Assembly (NCBI RefSeq): GCF_047971665.1
Contig: NZ_JBKEAA010000007.1
Location: forward strand, 6,317-70,316
Direction of reading: 5' to 3'
Origin: Castellaniella sp047971665
GTDB lineage: Bacteria; Pseudomonadota; Gammaproteobacteria; Burkholderiales; Burkholderiaceae_B
Length of the DNA: 64,000 nt
Shown: positions 25,401 to 33,805 of the stretch, piece by piece
Numbering within the stretch: position 1 is the first letter of the stretch
Layout: each line of letters begins with the position of its first letter
Position numbers and translations under genes: made by a program
Notes under the pieces: generated by a model
Seen by the model: only the letters and a program-made list of their open reading frames with translations
Databases searched by the model: none
Told to the model about the DNA's origin: nothing

Positions 25401-25472
25401 GTGCCTTGCAAGGCACTCGGATTCGATCGGCATGGAACAGTCCGCAGGGACTGTTCCATGTCCGATCTCATC
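25401..25472 (+). repeat. Full copy B of the dispersed two-hairpin element
   Basis: Order: palindrome GTGCCTTGCAAGGCAC (25401-25416), spacer TCGGATTC, outer stem GATCGG, inner stem CATGGAACAGTCC (25431-25443), loop GCAG, GGACTGTTCCATG (25448-25460), one unpaired T, CCGATC (25462-25467), tail TCATC. Same length and layout as copy A, with compensatory changes in the palindrome and the outer stem. The tail contains the TauE-family stop codon, so for that gene the element forms the 3' untranslated region. Confidence 0.85.
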
Positions 25473-26244
25473 CCCGTATCAGCAACAGGCCCATGATCAC
25501 CAGCAGCATGCAGGCGAAGATGAGTTTCAGACGCGCCTCGGGCAATGCATAGGCCAGGCGGACCCCATAGGGCACACACAGCAGGCTGCCGGCAGCCAGG
25601 GGAATGCCTACCAGTCCGTGCGCCTGACCGTGCAAGGCATAGGTGATCAGCGCCACGCAGGTTCCCGGTACGACCATGGCCAGCGCCACTGCCTGCGCCG
25701 AGGTCTGGCGCAGATGAAAGAACGAGGTCAGGAAAGGCACCGCCAGAACGGCACCGCCCACCCCGAAGATCCCGCCGGCAAAACCGGCACAGACACCGAC
25801 GCCGACATACCAGAGCTTGGGTACCTGGCCGACCTCGCGGTAGAACGTGGTTGGCCGGGGTTTGGCCCGGCGCCCCAGACTCTCGCGAAAATAGAACAAT
25901 GCGATCAGGAACACGAACCCGGCATAAATGCGGCGCAACAACCAGGGATCCAGGCCCAGCGCGACCTGGGCGCCGATCCAGGTGAACAGGATCGAGCTGC
26001 AGGCGCCGGCCGCGGCCGCGCGCCAGTCGATAGACGCGTGCTGATGGTATTTGCGCAACGTGAGCAGAATGGCCGGCAGCACCATGATCAGCGCCGTCCC
26101 CTGCGCAGCCTGCTGCTCGTAGCCCAGAATCAAACCCAGCAGGGGAATCGCGAACAGTCCGCCACCGATGCCCAGCACGCCGCCGGAGAATCCGATCAGG
26201 CCGCCCACCGCGAGACAGGCGGGAATCAACCAGAGACTGTCCAT
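25468..26244 (-). CDS. TauE/SafE family sulfite/organosulfonate exporter-like permease
   Basis: The product is 258 aa with about eight membrane segments in two homologous halves. Each half has the Gly-rich family motif: GFSGGVLGIGGGLFAIPLL near residue 18 and GFAGGIFGVGGAVLAVPFL near 155. Family members export or import sulfur anions or other small organic acids; the substrate here is not deducible. The ATG at 26244 lies 10 bp after the radA stop. The stop codon falls in the conserved tail of a palindromic repeat. Confidence 0.85.
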   Translation of the reverse strand: MDSLWLIPACLAVGGLIGFSGGVLGIGGGLFAIPLLGLILGYEQQAAQGTALIMVLPAILLTLRKYHQHASIDWRAAAAGACSSILFTWIGAQVALGLDPWLLRRIYAGFVFLIALFYFRESLGRRAKPRPTTFYREVGQVPKLWYVGVGVCAGFAGGIFGVGGAVLAVPFLTSFFHLRQTSAQAVALAMVVPGTCVALITYALHGQAHGLVGIPLAAGSLLCVPYGVRLAYALPEARLKLIFACMLLVIMGLLLIRG

Positions 26245-26254
26245 CACGGAGACC

Positions 26255-27613
26255 TCAGGACAGGACGCCAAGCACGTCTTCGACGCGGTCGACGGCGTGA
26301 ATGCGCAAGCCTTCGATGGGCTGGCGCGGCACATTGGCGCGCGGCACCACCGCCTGCACGAAGCCCAGCTTGGCGGCTTCGCGCAGACGTTCCTGACCGC
26401 GCGGCGCCGGGCGGATCTCGCCGGCCAGGCCAATTTCGCCAAAAGCCAGCAAGCCAGCCGGCAAGGGCCGATCGCGCATGGAGGACAGGATCGCCAGGGC
26501 CACCGCCAGATCGGCGGCCGGCTCCATGATGCGCACGCCCCCCACGGCATTGACGAAGACGTCCTGGTCATAGGTGGCGATCCCGGCATGCCGGTGCAGC
26601 ACGGCCAGCAGCATCGCCAGGCGGCTGCTTTCCAGCCCCACGGACAGGCGGCGCGGATTGGGCACATGTGCCGTGTCAACCAGCGCCTGGATTTCCACCA
26701 GCAAGGGACGGGTGCCTTCCTGAGTCGCCATGACGCAAGCGCCCGCGACCTCGCGCGCGTGTCCCGCCAGGAACAGCGCGGACGGATTGCTCACCCCACG
26801 CAGCCCCCGGTCGGTCATGGCGAATACACCCAGTTCATTGACTGCGCCAAAGCGGTTCTTGATGGCCCGCACCAGGCGGAACGAAGAATGCGTGTCCCCC
26901 TCGAAATACAACACGGTATCGACGATATGCTCAAGCACCCGCGGACCGGCCAGTGCACCGTCCTTGGTGACATGGCCGATCAGGATCAGGGTGACGCCGG
27001 TCTGCTTGGCGATGCGTGTCAGCCGGGCCGCGCACTCGCGCACCTGCGATACTGAGCCGGGCGCCGCAGTCAATTCACCGGAATACAACGTCTGGATCGA
27101 ATCGATGACCGCCACGCCGGGCTGGCGCTCGACCAGCGCCTGGGTGATCTGTTCCAGGCGGATTTCGGCCAGCAAGTCCACGCTGTCGCCGGACACGCCC
27201 AGGCGTTGGGCGCGCAGGGCAACCTGCTCGGCGGATTCCTCCCCCGTGACATAGAGGACGGGACCACGTTCTGACAGGCTGGTCAGCGCTTGCAGCAACA
27301 GGGTCGACTTGCCGATGCCCGGATCACCCCCGATCAGCACCACCGCGCCGGCCACCAGACCGCCCCCCAGAACCCGGTCGAATTCCTCGATCCCGGTCGG
27401 ATTGCGGACCTGCTCGCGGGCCTCGATGTCCGCCAGACGACGCACCGGGGTGGACGCGGCCAGCGGAGCAAAACGATGGCCGGAGGCGGCCGCCGGAGAC
27501 TCGCGTGTTTCCTGGAGCGTGTTCCAGGCGCCGCAATGCGGGCAGCGGCCTTCCCATTTGACGGAAGTACCGCCGCAGTCTGAACAGAGGAACAGTGTCC
27601 GGGCCCTGGCCAT
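26255..27613 (-). CDS. radA: DNA repair protein RadA (Sms)
   Basis: The product is 452 aa. N-terminal zinc finger FLCSDCGGTSVKWEGRCPHC (residues 8-27), RecA-like core with Walker A GGDPGIGKST near 97, Walker B VAVIDSIQTLY near 175, the RadA-specific KNRFG motif near 255, and a C-terminal Lon-protease-like domain ending with a conserved PRANVP block. RadA is a branch-migration helicase in recombination. The ATG shares one base with the SDR stop (TGATG). Confidence 0.97.
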   Translation of the reverse strand: MARARTLFLCSDCGGTSVKWEGRCPHCGAWNTLQETRESPAAASGHRFAPLAASTPVRRLADIEAREQVRNPTGIEEFDRVLGGGLVAGAVVLIGGDPGIGKSTLLLQALTSLSERGPVLYVTGEESAEQVALRAQRLGVSGDSVDLLAEIRLEQITQALVERQPGVAVIDSIQTLYSGELTAAPGSVSQVRECAARLTRIAKQTGVTLILIGHVTKDGALAGPRVLEHIVDTVLYFEGDTHSSFRLVRAIKNRFGAVNELGVFAMTDRGLRGVSNPSALFLAGHAREVAGACVMATQEGTRPLLVEIQALVDTAHVPNPRRLSVGLESSRLAMLLAVLHRHAGIATYDQDVFVNAVGGVRIMEPAADLAVALAILSSMRDRPLPAGLLAFGEIGLAGEIRPAPRGQERLREAAKLGFVQAVVPRANVPRQPIEGLRIHAVDRVEDVLGVLS

Positions 27614-28329
27614 CAGCGGCCCGCCAGGCTGCCGCCCCCGTCCACGCCGATTTCCTGGCCGGTAATGAAGGCCGCCCCGTCGCCCAGCAGAAACACCACG
27701 GCGGCGGCAATCTCATCGGCCTGAGCCAGACGGCCCATGGGAACCGAGGCCAGCACCGCTTTCTCGGCGTCGCTGCCGACGGGGCATTGTGAGCGAAACA
27801 GGCCGGTCTCGACCGGACCGGGCGAAACCGCGTTGACCGTGACGCCGTAGGGCGCCAATTCCAGAGCCCAGGTGCGCGTGCATCCCAGCAGCGCGCTCTT
27901 GGCCGCCGAAAAACTGGTGTGTCCTGCCAGGCCATGAGCCACACGGCCGCACAGGTTGACGATCCGTCCGGATTTGCGGGCCTTCATACCCGGCGCGAAC
28001 GCTTGCACCGTCTGGACGGCCACGCGCACGCTCAGATCGAACGTCTGATAGAGCGAGGCCAGGTCGACCTCGCCCAGAGGCTCGGAAATGGTCGGACCGA
28101 CACAATTCACCACCGCATCGACTGGATATTTTTCGCGGATCACGCGCAGCAGTTCCTCGGTTTCTCCGGCATAGGCCAGATCGCAGGCATACAGGTAGCC
28201 GGGAAAATCGATATCGGCCACGTTCCGGGCCAGACCGACGACATGGCAGCCCTGGTCGGCAAGCCGCTGGCTGACGGCCCAGCCAATGCCCTTGGTCGCA
28301 CCGGTGACGAGCACACAACTGTTCTTCAT
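27613..28329 (-). CDS. Short-chain dehydrogenase/reductase (SDR) family oxidoreductase
   Basis: The product is 238 aa, a classical SDR. The TGATKGIG coenzyme loop is near residue 9, NCVGP (NNAG equivalent) near 78, and a C-terminal GQEIGVDGG tail is typical of FabG-like members. The expected catalytic Tyr-x3-Lys position reads SFSAAKSALLG: Lys is present, but Phe-Ser replaces the usual Tyr. A normal oxidoreductase mechanism is therefore uncertain. The ATG at 28329 has a GGGGA ribosome site. It is coupled to radA by a one-base overlap. Substrate unknown. Confidence 0.85.
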   Translation of the reverse strand: MKNSCVLVTGATKGIGWAVSQRLADQGCHVVGLARNVADIDFPGYLYACDLAYAGETEELLRVIREKYPVDAVVNCVGPTISEPLGEVDLASLYQTFDLSVRVAVQTVQAFAPGMKARKSGRIVNLCGRVAHGLAGHTSFSAAKSALLGCTRTWALELAPYGVTVNAVSPGPVETGLFRSQCPVGSDAEKAVLASVPMGRLAQADEIAAAVVFLLGDGAAFITGQEIGVDGGGSLAGR

Positions 28330-28349
28330 GGACAATTCCCCTGACCAGT

Positions 28350-29465
28350 TCACAGGACGCGACGCGGAACCCGGGGGGTCACGGCGGTCAGCAATTCATA
28401 GCCGATGGTACCGCAGGCGGCAGCAACCTCATCCACTGAAGGCCCACCCTGCCCCCACAACACGACCGGCGCGCCCACGGCGGCGTCGGCCACTGGCGCC
28501 AGATCCACGGCCAGCATGTCCATGGACACCCGGCCGACCAGGCGGGTGCGCACCCCGCCCACCGTGACCGGCGTCCCGGTGGGTGCGTGGCGCGGATAGC
28601 CGTCGGCGTAGCCGCACGCCACGATGCCGACCTGCATGTCCCTGGGAGCGCAGAAGGTGTGGCCATACCCCACCGACTCGCCTGCAGGCACCCGGTGGGC
28701 GCCGATCAGGCGGGCCGACAGGGTCATGGCCGGGCGCAGGCCGAACGTATCGGCCGGCCGGTCGGCAAAAGGCGAGGCGCCATACAGGCAGATCCCGGGC
28801 CGCACCCATTGCGGATCGCCGGCGATCCCCGCCGCCAGACCGGGGGTCAAGGTGGCCGCGGAATTGCACAGGCTGACCGGACCGGACAGGCCGCCAATCG
28901 TCCTCAGGAAACAATCGATCTGGGCCTGAGTGACGGAAGGATCGTCGTCGGCGCGGGCAAAGTGCGTCATGGCGCCGACCCGTCCCAACACCCCTCGAGT
29001 CTGCAAGGCCAGCGCGCGGTCATGCGCCGCGCGAAACTCATGCGGCGCAAAGCCCAGCCGATGCATGCCGGTATTCAACTTGACGAAAGCGTCGATCGGA
29101 CGGGCGGCGGGGCTGGACTCGAGCATGGCCAGTTGCTCGGCGCAATGCAGCACGGTCCCGATCCGATGATGCGCCAGCGTCTCGAGATCGTCCGGCTCGA
29201 AAAACCCCTCAAGAAGCAGCAGCGGACCGGCCCAGCCCAGTTCGCGGCAACGCACGGCCTCTTCCAGGTCCAGCATCGCCAGGCCATCGGCCTGACCGAA
29301 CCCCGCCAAGGCGGCTTCGATGCCATGGCCATAGCCGCGCGCCTTGATGACCGCCCAGATGAAAGGCATGGCGCGGAGCGCATCCTGGCGCAGACGGTCG
29401 GCCACTGTCCTGAGGTTGTGGCTCAAGGCCTGGGTGTCGATCGTCGCCAGGATCGGACGCGGCAT
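28350..29465 (-). CDS. alr: Alanine racemase
   Basis: The product is 371 aa. The PLP-lysine motif AVIKARGYGHG is near residue 40 (usually KANAYGHG; the ARG variant is unusual but keeps the Lys and YGHG). KLNTGMHRLGF lies near 125 and the catalytic-Tyr region VGYGHTF near 260. It converts L- to D-alanine for peptidoglycan. The ATG at 29465 has a CGGGAG ribosome site 6 bp upstream. The C-terminal tetramer/dimer beta domain is complete (VSMDMLAVDLAPV, GYELLTAVTPRVPR). Confidence 0.95.
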   Translation of the reverse strand: MPRPILATIDTQALSHNLRTVADRLRQDALRAMPFIWAVIKARGYGHGIEAALAGFGQADGLAMLDLEEAVRCRELGWAGPLLLLEGFFEPDDLETLAHHRIGTVLHCAEQLAMLESSPAARPIDAFVKLNTGMHRLGFAPHEFRAAHDRALALQTRGVLGRVGAMTHFARADDDPSVTQAQIDCFLRTIGGLSGPVSLCNSAATLTPGLAAGIAGDPQWVRPGICLYGASPFADRPADTFGLRPAMTLSARLIGAHRVPAGESVGYGHTFCAPRDMQVGIVACGYADGYPRHAPTGTPVTVGGVRTRLVGRVSMDMLAVDLAPVADAAVGAPVVLWGQGGPSVDEVAAACGTIGYELLTAVTPRVPRRVL

Positions 29466-29626
29466 GAAATCTCCCGAAAGGCAGAAAAACAAAGCGGCAG
29501 CCGCGGAACCGGCCGGCGCGCATGAGCACTCGAACAGCAGCCTGCCGGGCCATGGTCGCCTCAGGATGGACAAACAGGGCCGGACAGGCTGGCAGACGGT
29601 CACGCTCTGAATCAGAAGCTTCTAAG

Positions 29627-29632
29627 TATACT
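29627..29632 (+). promoter_or_regulatory. Candidate -10 of hpnC
   Basis: TATACT (5/6 to consensus) lies 8 bp before the hpnC ATG. Transcription would therefore start at or next to the A of the start codon, and there is no ribosome site in between. A palindrome AGAAGCTTCT (29614-29623) precedes it. No clear -35. Confidence 0.4.
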
Positions 29633-29640
29633 GCCTCATC

Positions 29641-30528
29641 ATGGCTGTCGATCACTATGAAAATTTTCCCGTCGCGTCCCTGCTGCTGCCCTCCCGGCTG
29701 CGTCCGGCGGTCCGCGATCTGTATGCTTTTGCGCGTGGCGCGGACGACATCGCCGACGAAGGCGACGCCTCTGCTGCGGCGCGCCTGGAACGGCTGGAGG
29801 CCTGGCGCGCCGCCGTCCGCGACCTCGGGGCCGGGCGGCCGGCCCAGGTCTCGCTGACCGATACCGACCGGGCGATCTTCGCCCGGCTGGGCGATACGCT
29901 CGTGCGCCATCAGATGCCCATCCAGCCTCTGCTGGATCTGCTGTCGGCCTTCATCCAGGATCTGAGCGTCACCCGCTACGCCGACGAACCCGCCTTGCTG
30001 GACTACTGTCGCCGCTCGGCAAATCCGGTCGGCCGCCTGATGCTGCATCTGTTCGGCCAGACCCGTCCAGTGGATCTGGCCCAATCCGACGCCATCTGCA
30101 CCGGGTTGCAGCGCGTGAATTTCTGTCAGGACGTGTCCCTGGACCAGGCCAAGGGCCGTTGCTATATCCCCCTGGACTGTCTGGCACGTCATGGCCTGGA
30201 GCCGGACGACATGAAGGCCCTGTGTGCCGATCCGCCCACACCGCCTTCCGACGCCTGGCGGGCCGTGGTACGCGAACAGGCCGGCCAGGCCCGCCGCGCC
30301 CTGCTGACCGGCAGCCCGCTCGCCTGGCGCCTGCCCGGACGCGCCGGCCTGGAACTGCGCCTGGTGGTGCATGGCGGCCTGCGGATCCTGGAAAAGCTGG
30401 CGGCGGAGGGTAACGACCCTTGGACCAACCGGCCCATCCTGGGCCGCGCCGACGCCTTCCTGCTATGCTGGCGCGCATTCTGTACGCCGTGCCCCGACGC
30501 CGCATCGCCCAACCATCATGACACCTGA
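29641..30528 (+). CDS. hpnC: Squalene synthesis protein HpnC
   Basis: The product is 295 aa, all-alpha prenyl-transferase fold. It starts DHYENFPVASLLLPSRLRPAV, as HpnC proteins do. Two Asp-rich motifs are visible: ARGADDIADEGD near residue 33 and VNFCQDVSLDQAKGRCY near 160. HpnC converts hydroxysqualene diphosphate to hydroxysqualene in the three-enzyme HpnCDE route from farnesyl diphosphate to squalene. It overlaps hpnD by 11 bp. The FPP source ispA is 20 kb away in this window. Confidence 0.92.
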   Translation: MAVDHYENFPVASLLLPSRLRPAVRDLYAFARGADDIADEGDASAAARLERLEAWRAAVRDLGAGRPAQVSLTDTDRAIFARLGDTLVRHQMPIQPLLDLLSAFIQDLSVTRYADEPALLDYCRRSANPVGRLMLHLFGQTRPVDLAQSDAICTGLQRVNFCQDVSLDQAKGRCYIPLDCLARHGLEPDDMKALCADPPTPPSDAWRAVVREQAGQARRALLTGSPLAWRLPGRAGLELRLVVHGGLRILEKLAAEGNDPWTNRPILGRADAFLLCWRAFCTPCPDAASPNHHDT

Positions 30529-31381
30529 CGAATACTGCCAGCAGAAAGCCGCGCGCAGCGGATCGAGCTTCTACTACGCCTTTCTGTTCCTGCCCCCGGA
30601 GCGGCGCCGCGCCATCACGGCGCTGTACGCCTTCTGCCGCGAGGTGGACGATATCGTGGACGAGGTCAGCGAGGCCTCCGTCGCCAGGATGAAGCTGGCG
30701 TGGTGGCGAGGCCAGATCGATCTGATGTTCAACGGGATCCCCGATCATCCGGTCGCGATCGCCCTGGCGGGGCATGTCCGCACCTTCGGGCTGCACCCGG
30801 CGCCTTTCTATGCCGTGATAGAAGGCATGGAAATGGATCTGGACCAGTTCCGCTACGCCGATTGGCCCGCCCTGAAGGAATACTGCTGGCGCGCGGCCAG
30901 TGTCGTGGGCGAACTGTCCGCCCGCATTTTCGGCTACACCGACCCTCGCACACTGGAATATGCTGAAACACTGGGTCTGGCCTTTCAGATGACGAACATC
31001 ATCCGCGATGTGGGCGACGATGCCCGACGTGGGCGCATCTACCTGCCGGCCGACGACATGGCGCGTCACGGCGTGACGGTCGACGACATCCTCGACGGAC
31101 ACCACAGCGAAAATTTCCTGGCACTGATGCGGCAACAGACCGAGCGCGCACGCCAACTGTACCGGGACGCCATGCGCGCTCTGCCGGAGGCCGACCGCCG
31201 CGCGCAACGGCCCGGCCTGCTGATGGCCGCCATCTATGCGGCCTTGCTCGACGAGATCGAGCGCGATGGCTGGCGCGTCCTGGATCAGCGCATCGCGCTG
31301 ACCCCGATCCGCAAATTCTGGCTTGCCTGGAAAACCTGGGTCGGGGGCGGTCGCAGGCTGGTCCGCCGCCTGGCGCAATGA
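30518..31381 (+). CDS. hpnD: Presqualene diphosphate synthase HpnD
   Basis: The product is 287 aa. Motifs: SSFYYAFLFLPPERRRAI near residue 15, first Asp-rich FCREVDDIVDEVSE near 42, and second TNIIRDVGDDARRGRIYLP near 160. These are the trans-isoprenyl diphosphate synthase (head-to-head) signatures. It condenses two farnesyl diphosphates to presqualene diphosphate. It starts within the end of hpnC and is followed 70 bp later by hpnE, so the three form one operon. Confidence 0.95.
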   Translation: MTPDEYCQQKAARSGSSFYYAFLFLPPERRRAITALYAFCREVDDIVDEVSEASVARMKLAWWRGQIDLMFNGIPDHPVAIALAGHVRTFGLHPAPFYAVIEGMEMDLDQFRYADWPALKEYCWRAASVVGELSARIFGYTDPRTLEYAETLGLAFQMTNIIRDVGDDARRGRIYLPADDMARHGVTVDDILDGHHSENFLALMRQQTERARQLYRDAMRALPEADRRAQRPGLLMAAIYAALLDEIERDGWRVLDQRIALTPIRKFWLAWKTWVGGGRRLVRRLAQ

Positions 31382-31451
31382 TCCCCCCGGACGGCGCCAC
31401 GAGCACCCGCGCGCGCAGGCATGCGGCGCCACGCAGATTCAGGGCGACGCC

Positions 31452-32762
31452 ATGAACGGCATCGCCATCATTGGCGCCGGCTGGGCGGGACTGGCGGCCG
31501 CCACACGACTGCATCGGGCGGGACGCGCGGTCCGGGTCTATGAGGCCGCTGCCGCGCCAGGAGGCCGGGCGCGGCCGATCGATCATCCCGGATTGGGACT
31601 GACCATCGACAACGGCCAGCACATTCTGCTGGGCGCCTACACCAGCACACTGTCGCTCATGCGGGACCTGGCCGTGGAGCCCGCTCAAGGCCTGTTGGCC
31701 CGCAGCCTTACCCTGCGATCCGCCGACACCCGCCTGAGCCTGAAACTCTGGCCCTTGCCCCCGCCCCTGCACGCGCTGGGCGTATTCCTTGGCAGCCGGG
31801 GACTGGGCGGCTGGCAAGGTCGCCGCCATTTGATGCGCGTCTTTTCCGCACTGACGCCGGAACGCATCGATCCTGCGGCCACCGTCTCGGACTGGCTGGC
31901 CGGTCTGGGCTGTCCGGCCAGCCTGATGATACGTTTGTGGCAGCCGCTGTGCCTGGCGGCCATGAATACACCAGCGCGCACGGCACAGGCCCGCCTGTTT
32001 GCCCGGGTCCTGGCCGACAGTCTGGGGGCCGGCCCCGCCGCCAGCCGCCTCCTGATCCCGCGCGACAGCCTGCACACGCTCTGGCCGGAGCGGATCTGCG
32101 CACTGCTGGGCGATGATATGAGGCGCCAGCGGATACGCGCCATTGCGCCCGCCTCCTCGGGCGGCTGGCTCGTGGACGGCATACCGCATGAAGGCCTCAT
32201 CCTGGCTGTCCCGGCCGCCGAGGCCCGGCGCCTGCTGGGCGCATTGCCGGGCGCAGATGATTTTCTGCAGGGCTGGGCGGACCCGACGCATTCCGCCATC
32301 GGCACGTTGACCCTGCGGCTGGCCCGGCCCTGGGGGACACGCCATCCCATGATGCTGCTGGACGACGACCCGACGCACGACGCCTGGGGGCAATGGCTGT
32401 TCGACCGCAGCGCCAGCGCCGACCAGGAGACTGGCCGCCACCTGGTTCATGTCGTGATCGGCGAGGCGGACCGCTATGCGGGCCGGAATCCCGCGCGCAT
32501 CGTGCGCGGGATCATCGATCAGATCCGCGCCCAGGCGGCTGACGGATCGCACCCGCCCCTGCCAGAGATCGAGGCACATGCCCTGGTGACAGAAAAAAGA
32601 GCGACCTTCGACGCGGTTCCCGCCCTGCGACGCCCCGGTGCGATCACTCCCTGGCCGGGCCTGCTGCTGGCCGGCGACTGGACCGACACCGGCTATCCGG
32701 CCGTGCTCGAAGGCGCGGTGCGCAGCGGGCTGCGGGCGGCCGACGGCATCCTGACCGCCTGA
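31452..32762 (+). CDS. hpnE: Hydroxysqualene dehydroxylase HpnE
   Basis: The product is 436 aa, FAD-dependent amine-oxidase family. The dinucleotide loop IIGAGWAGLAAATRL is at residues 5-19, followed by VYEAAAAPGGRAR. The substrate-side motif GQHILLGAYTSTL lies near 55, and the C-terminal FAD block LLLAGDWTDTGYPAVLEGAVRSG near 400. It reduces hydroxysqualene to squalene. An AGGGCGACGCC ribosome site precedes the ATG. Squalene-hopene cyclase is not in the window. Confidence 0.93.
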   Translation: MNGIAIIGAGWAGLAAATRLHRAGRAVRVYEAAAAPGGRARPIDHPGLGLTIDNGQHILLGAYTSTLSLMRDLAVEPAQGLLARSLTLRSADTRLSLKLWPLPPPLHALGVFLGSRGLGGWQGRRHLMRVFSALTPERIDPAATVSDWLAGLGCPASLMIRLWQPLCLAAMNTPARTAQARLFARVLADSLGAGPAASRLLIPRDSLHTLWPERICALLGDDMRRQRIRAIAPASSGGWLVDGIPHEGLILAVPAAEARRLLGALPGADDFLQGWADPTHSAIGTLTLRLARPWGTRHPMMLLDDDPTHDAWGQWLFDRSASADQETGRHLVHVVIGEADRYAGRNPARIVRGIIDQIRAQAADGSHPPLPEIEAHALVTEKRATFDAVPALRRPGAITPWPGLLLAGDWTDTGYPAVLEGAVRSGLRAADGILTA

Positions 32763-32790
32763 CCCGCACCACAGCGACGCCTCGGACCGG

Positions 32791-33714
32791 TCATCCCCGG
32801 GGGCGACGGACCAGCGTGCTCTTGCCGAACAGGCTTTCGACCAGTTCGACGGCAACCTTGGCCGTCCCGTTGCGCACGTCCAGGGCCGGGTTCAGCTCGA
32901 CGATATCGACCGAACCCACCTGCCCCGTATCGGCCAGCATCTCCATGCACAGCTGGGCCTCGCGCCAGGTCGGCCCGCCCCGGACAGTCGTCCCGACGCC
33001 CGGCGCATAGCCCGGATCCAGAAAATCCACATCGAAGCTCACATGAACATGGGCATCCGCAGGCAGTCCGTCCAGCGCAGCCTCCATCACCGCGCGCATG
33101 CCGCGTTCATCGATCGTGCGCATGTCATATACATCCAGTCGCTGCTCATGGACGAACTCCCGCTCGCCCGCATCGACACTGCGGATACCGATCATGCAGA
33201 ATTCATCAGGCCGCAGGGCCGGCCCCGGTTCACTCAGATCCACCAGCGCAGGAGGACCAAATCCGCACAGACAGGCCACCGGCATGCCATGCAGGTTGCC
33301 GCTGGGCGTCAGCCGAGCGGTATTGAAATCGGTATGCGCATCGAGCCAGAACACGCGCAGCGGTTTGCCCACGCGCCGGCAATGCCGCGCCACCGCGCCC
33401 ACCGACCCGACGCCCAGACAATGGTCGCCACCCAGCATCATCGGCAGGCGGCCCGCCTGCAACTGAGCCGTCACGGCCTCGAAGACCTGAGCATTCCAGG
33501 CCACGACCTGCGCCAGATGACGGTAGCCCTGGTCCGGCGGCTGCCAGGGGTTGCCCGGACCGGCCAGATCCCCCGTGTCCAGAACCTGACAGCCCTGACG
33601 CACCAGGGCGGCTGCCAGCCCGGCCACCCGCAAGGCCTGCGGTCCCATCGATGCGCCGCGCGTGCCTGCGCCGATATCGGTGGGCGCTCCCACCAGGGCG
33701 ATTTCGACCCCCAT
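32791..33714 (-). CDS. rocF: Arginase
   Basis: The product is 307 aa of the ureohydrolase family. Mn2+-binding motifs: MLGGDHCLGVGS near residue 93, FWLDAHTDFNT near 122, and HVSFDVDFLDPGYAPGVGT near 223. Arginase hydrolyses L-arginine to ornithine and urea. Its stop lies 29 bp from the convergent hpnE stop. The ornithine cyclodeaminase gene is immediately upstream (91-bp gap, same strand), so together they carry arginine to proline. Confidence 0.93.
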   Translation of the reverse strand: MGVEIALVGAPTDIGAGTRGASMGPQALRVAGLAAALVRQGCQVLDTGDLAGPGNPWQPPDQGYRHLAQVVAWNAQVFEAVTAQLQAGRLPMMLGGDHCLGVGSVGAVARHCRRVGKPLRVFWLDAHTDFNTARLTPSGNLHGMPVACLCGFGPPALVDLSEPGPALRPDEFCMIGIRSVDAGEREFVHEQRLDVYDMRTIDERGMRAVMEAALDGLPADAHVHVSFDVDFLDPGYAPGVGTTVRGGPTWREAQLCMEMLADTGQVGSVDIVELNPALDVRNGTAKVAVELVESLFGKSTLVRRPRG

Positions 33715-33805
33715 GATCAGATCCTTTGCCTGTCGGCGTCCGTGAATGAAAAAGGCGTCCGCACGGACTCGCCACGAACGGCAAGGCTTGCGCGTTCGGG
33801 CGCGA

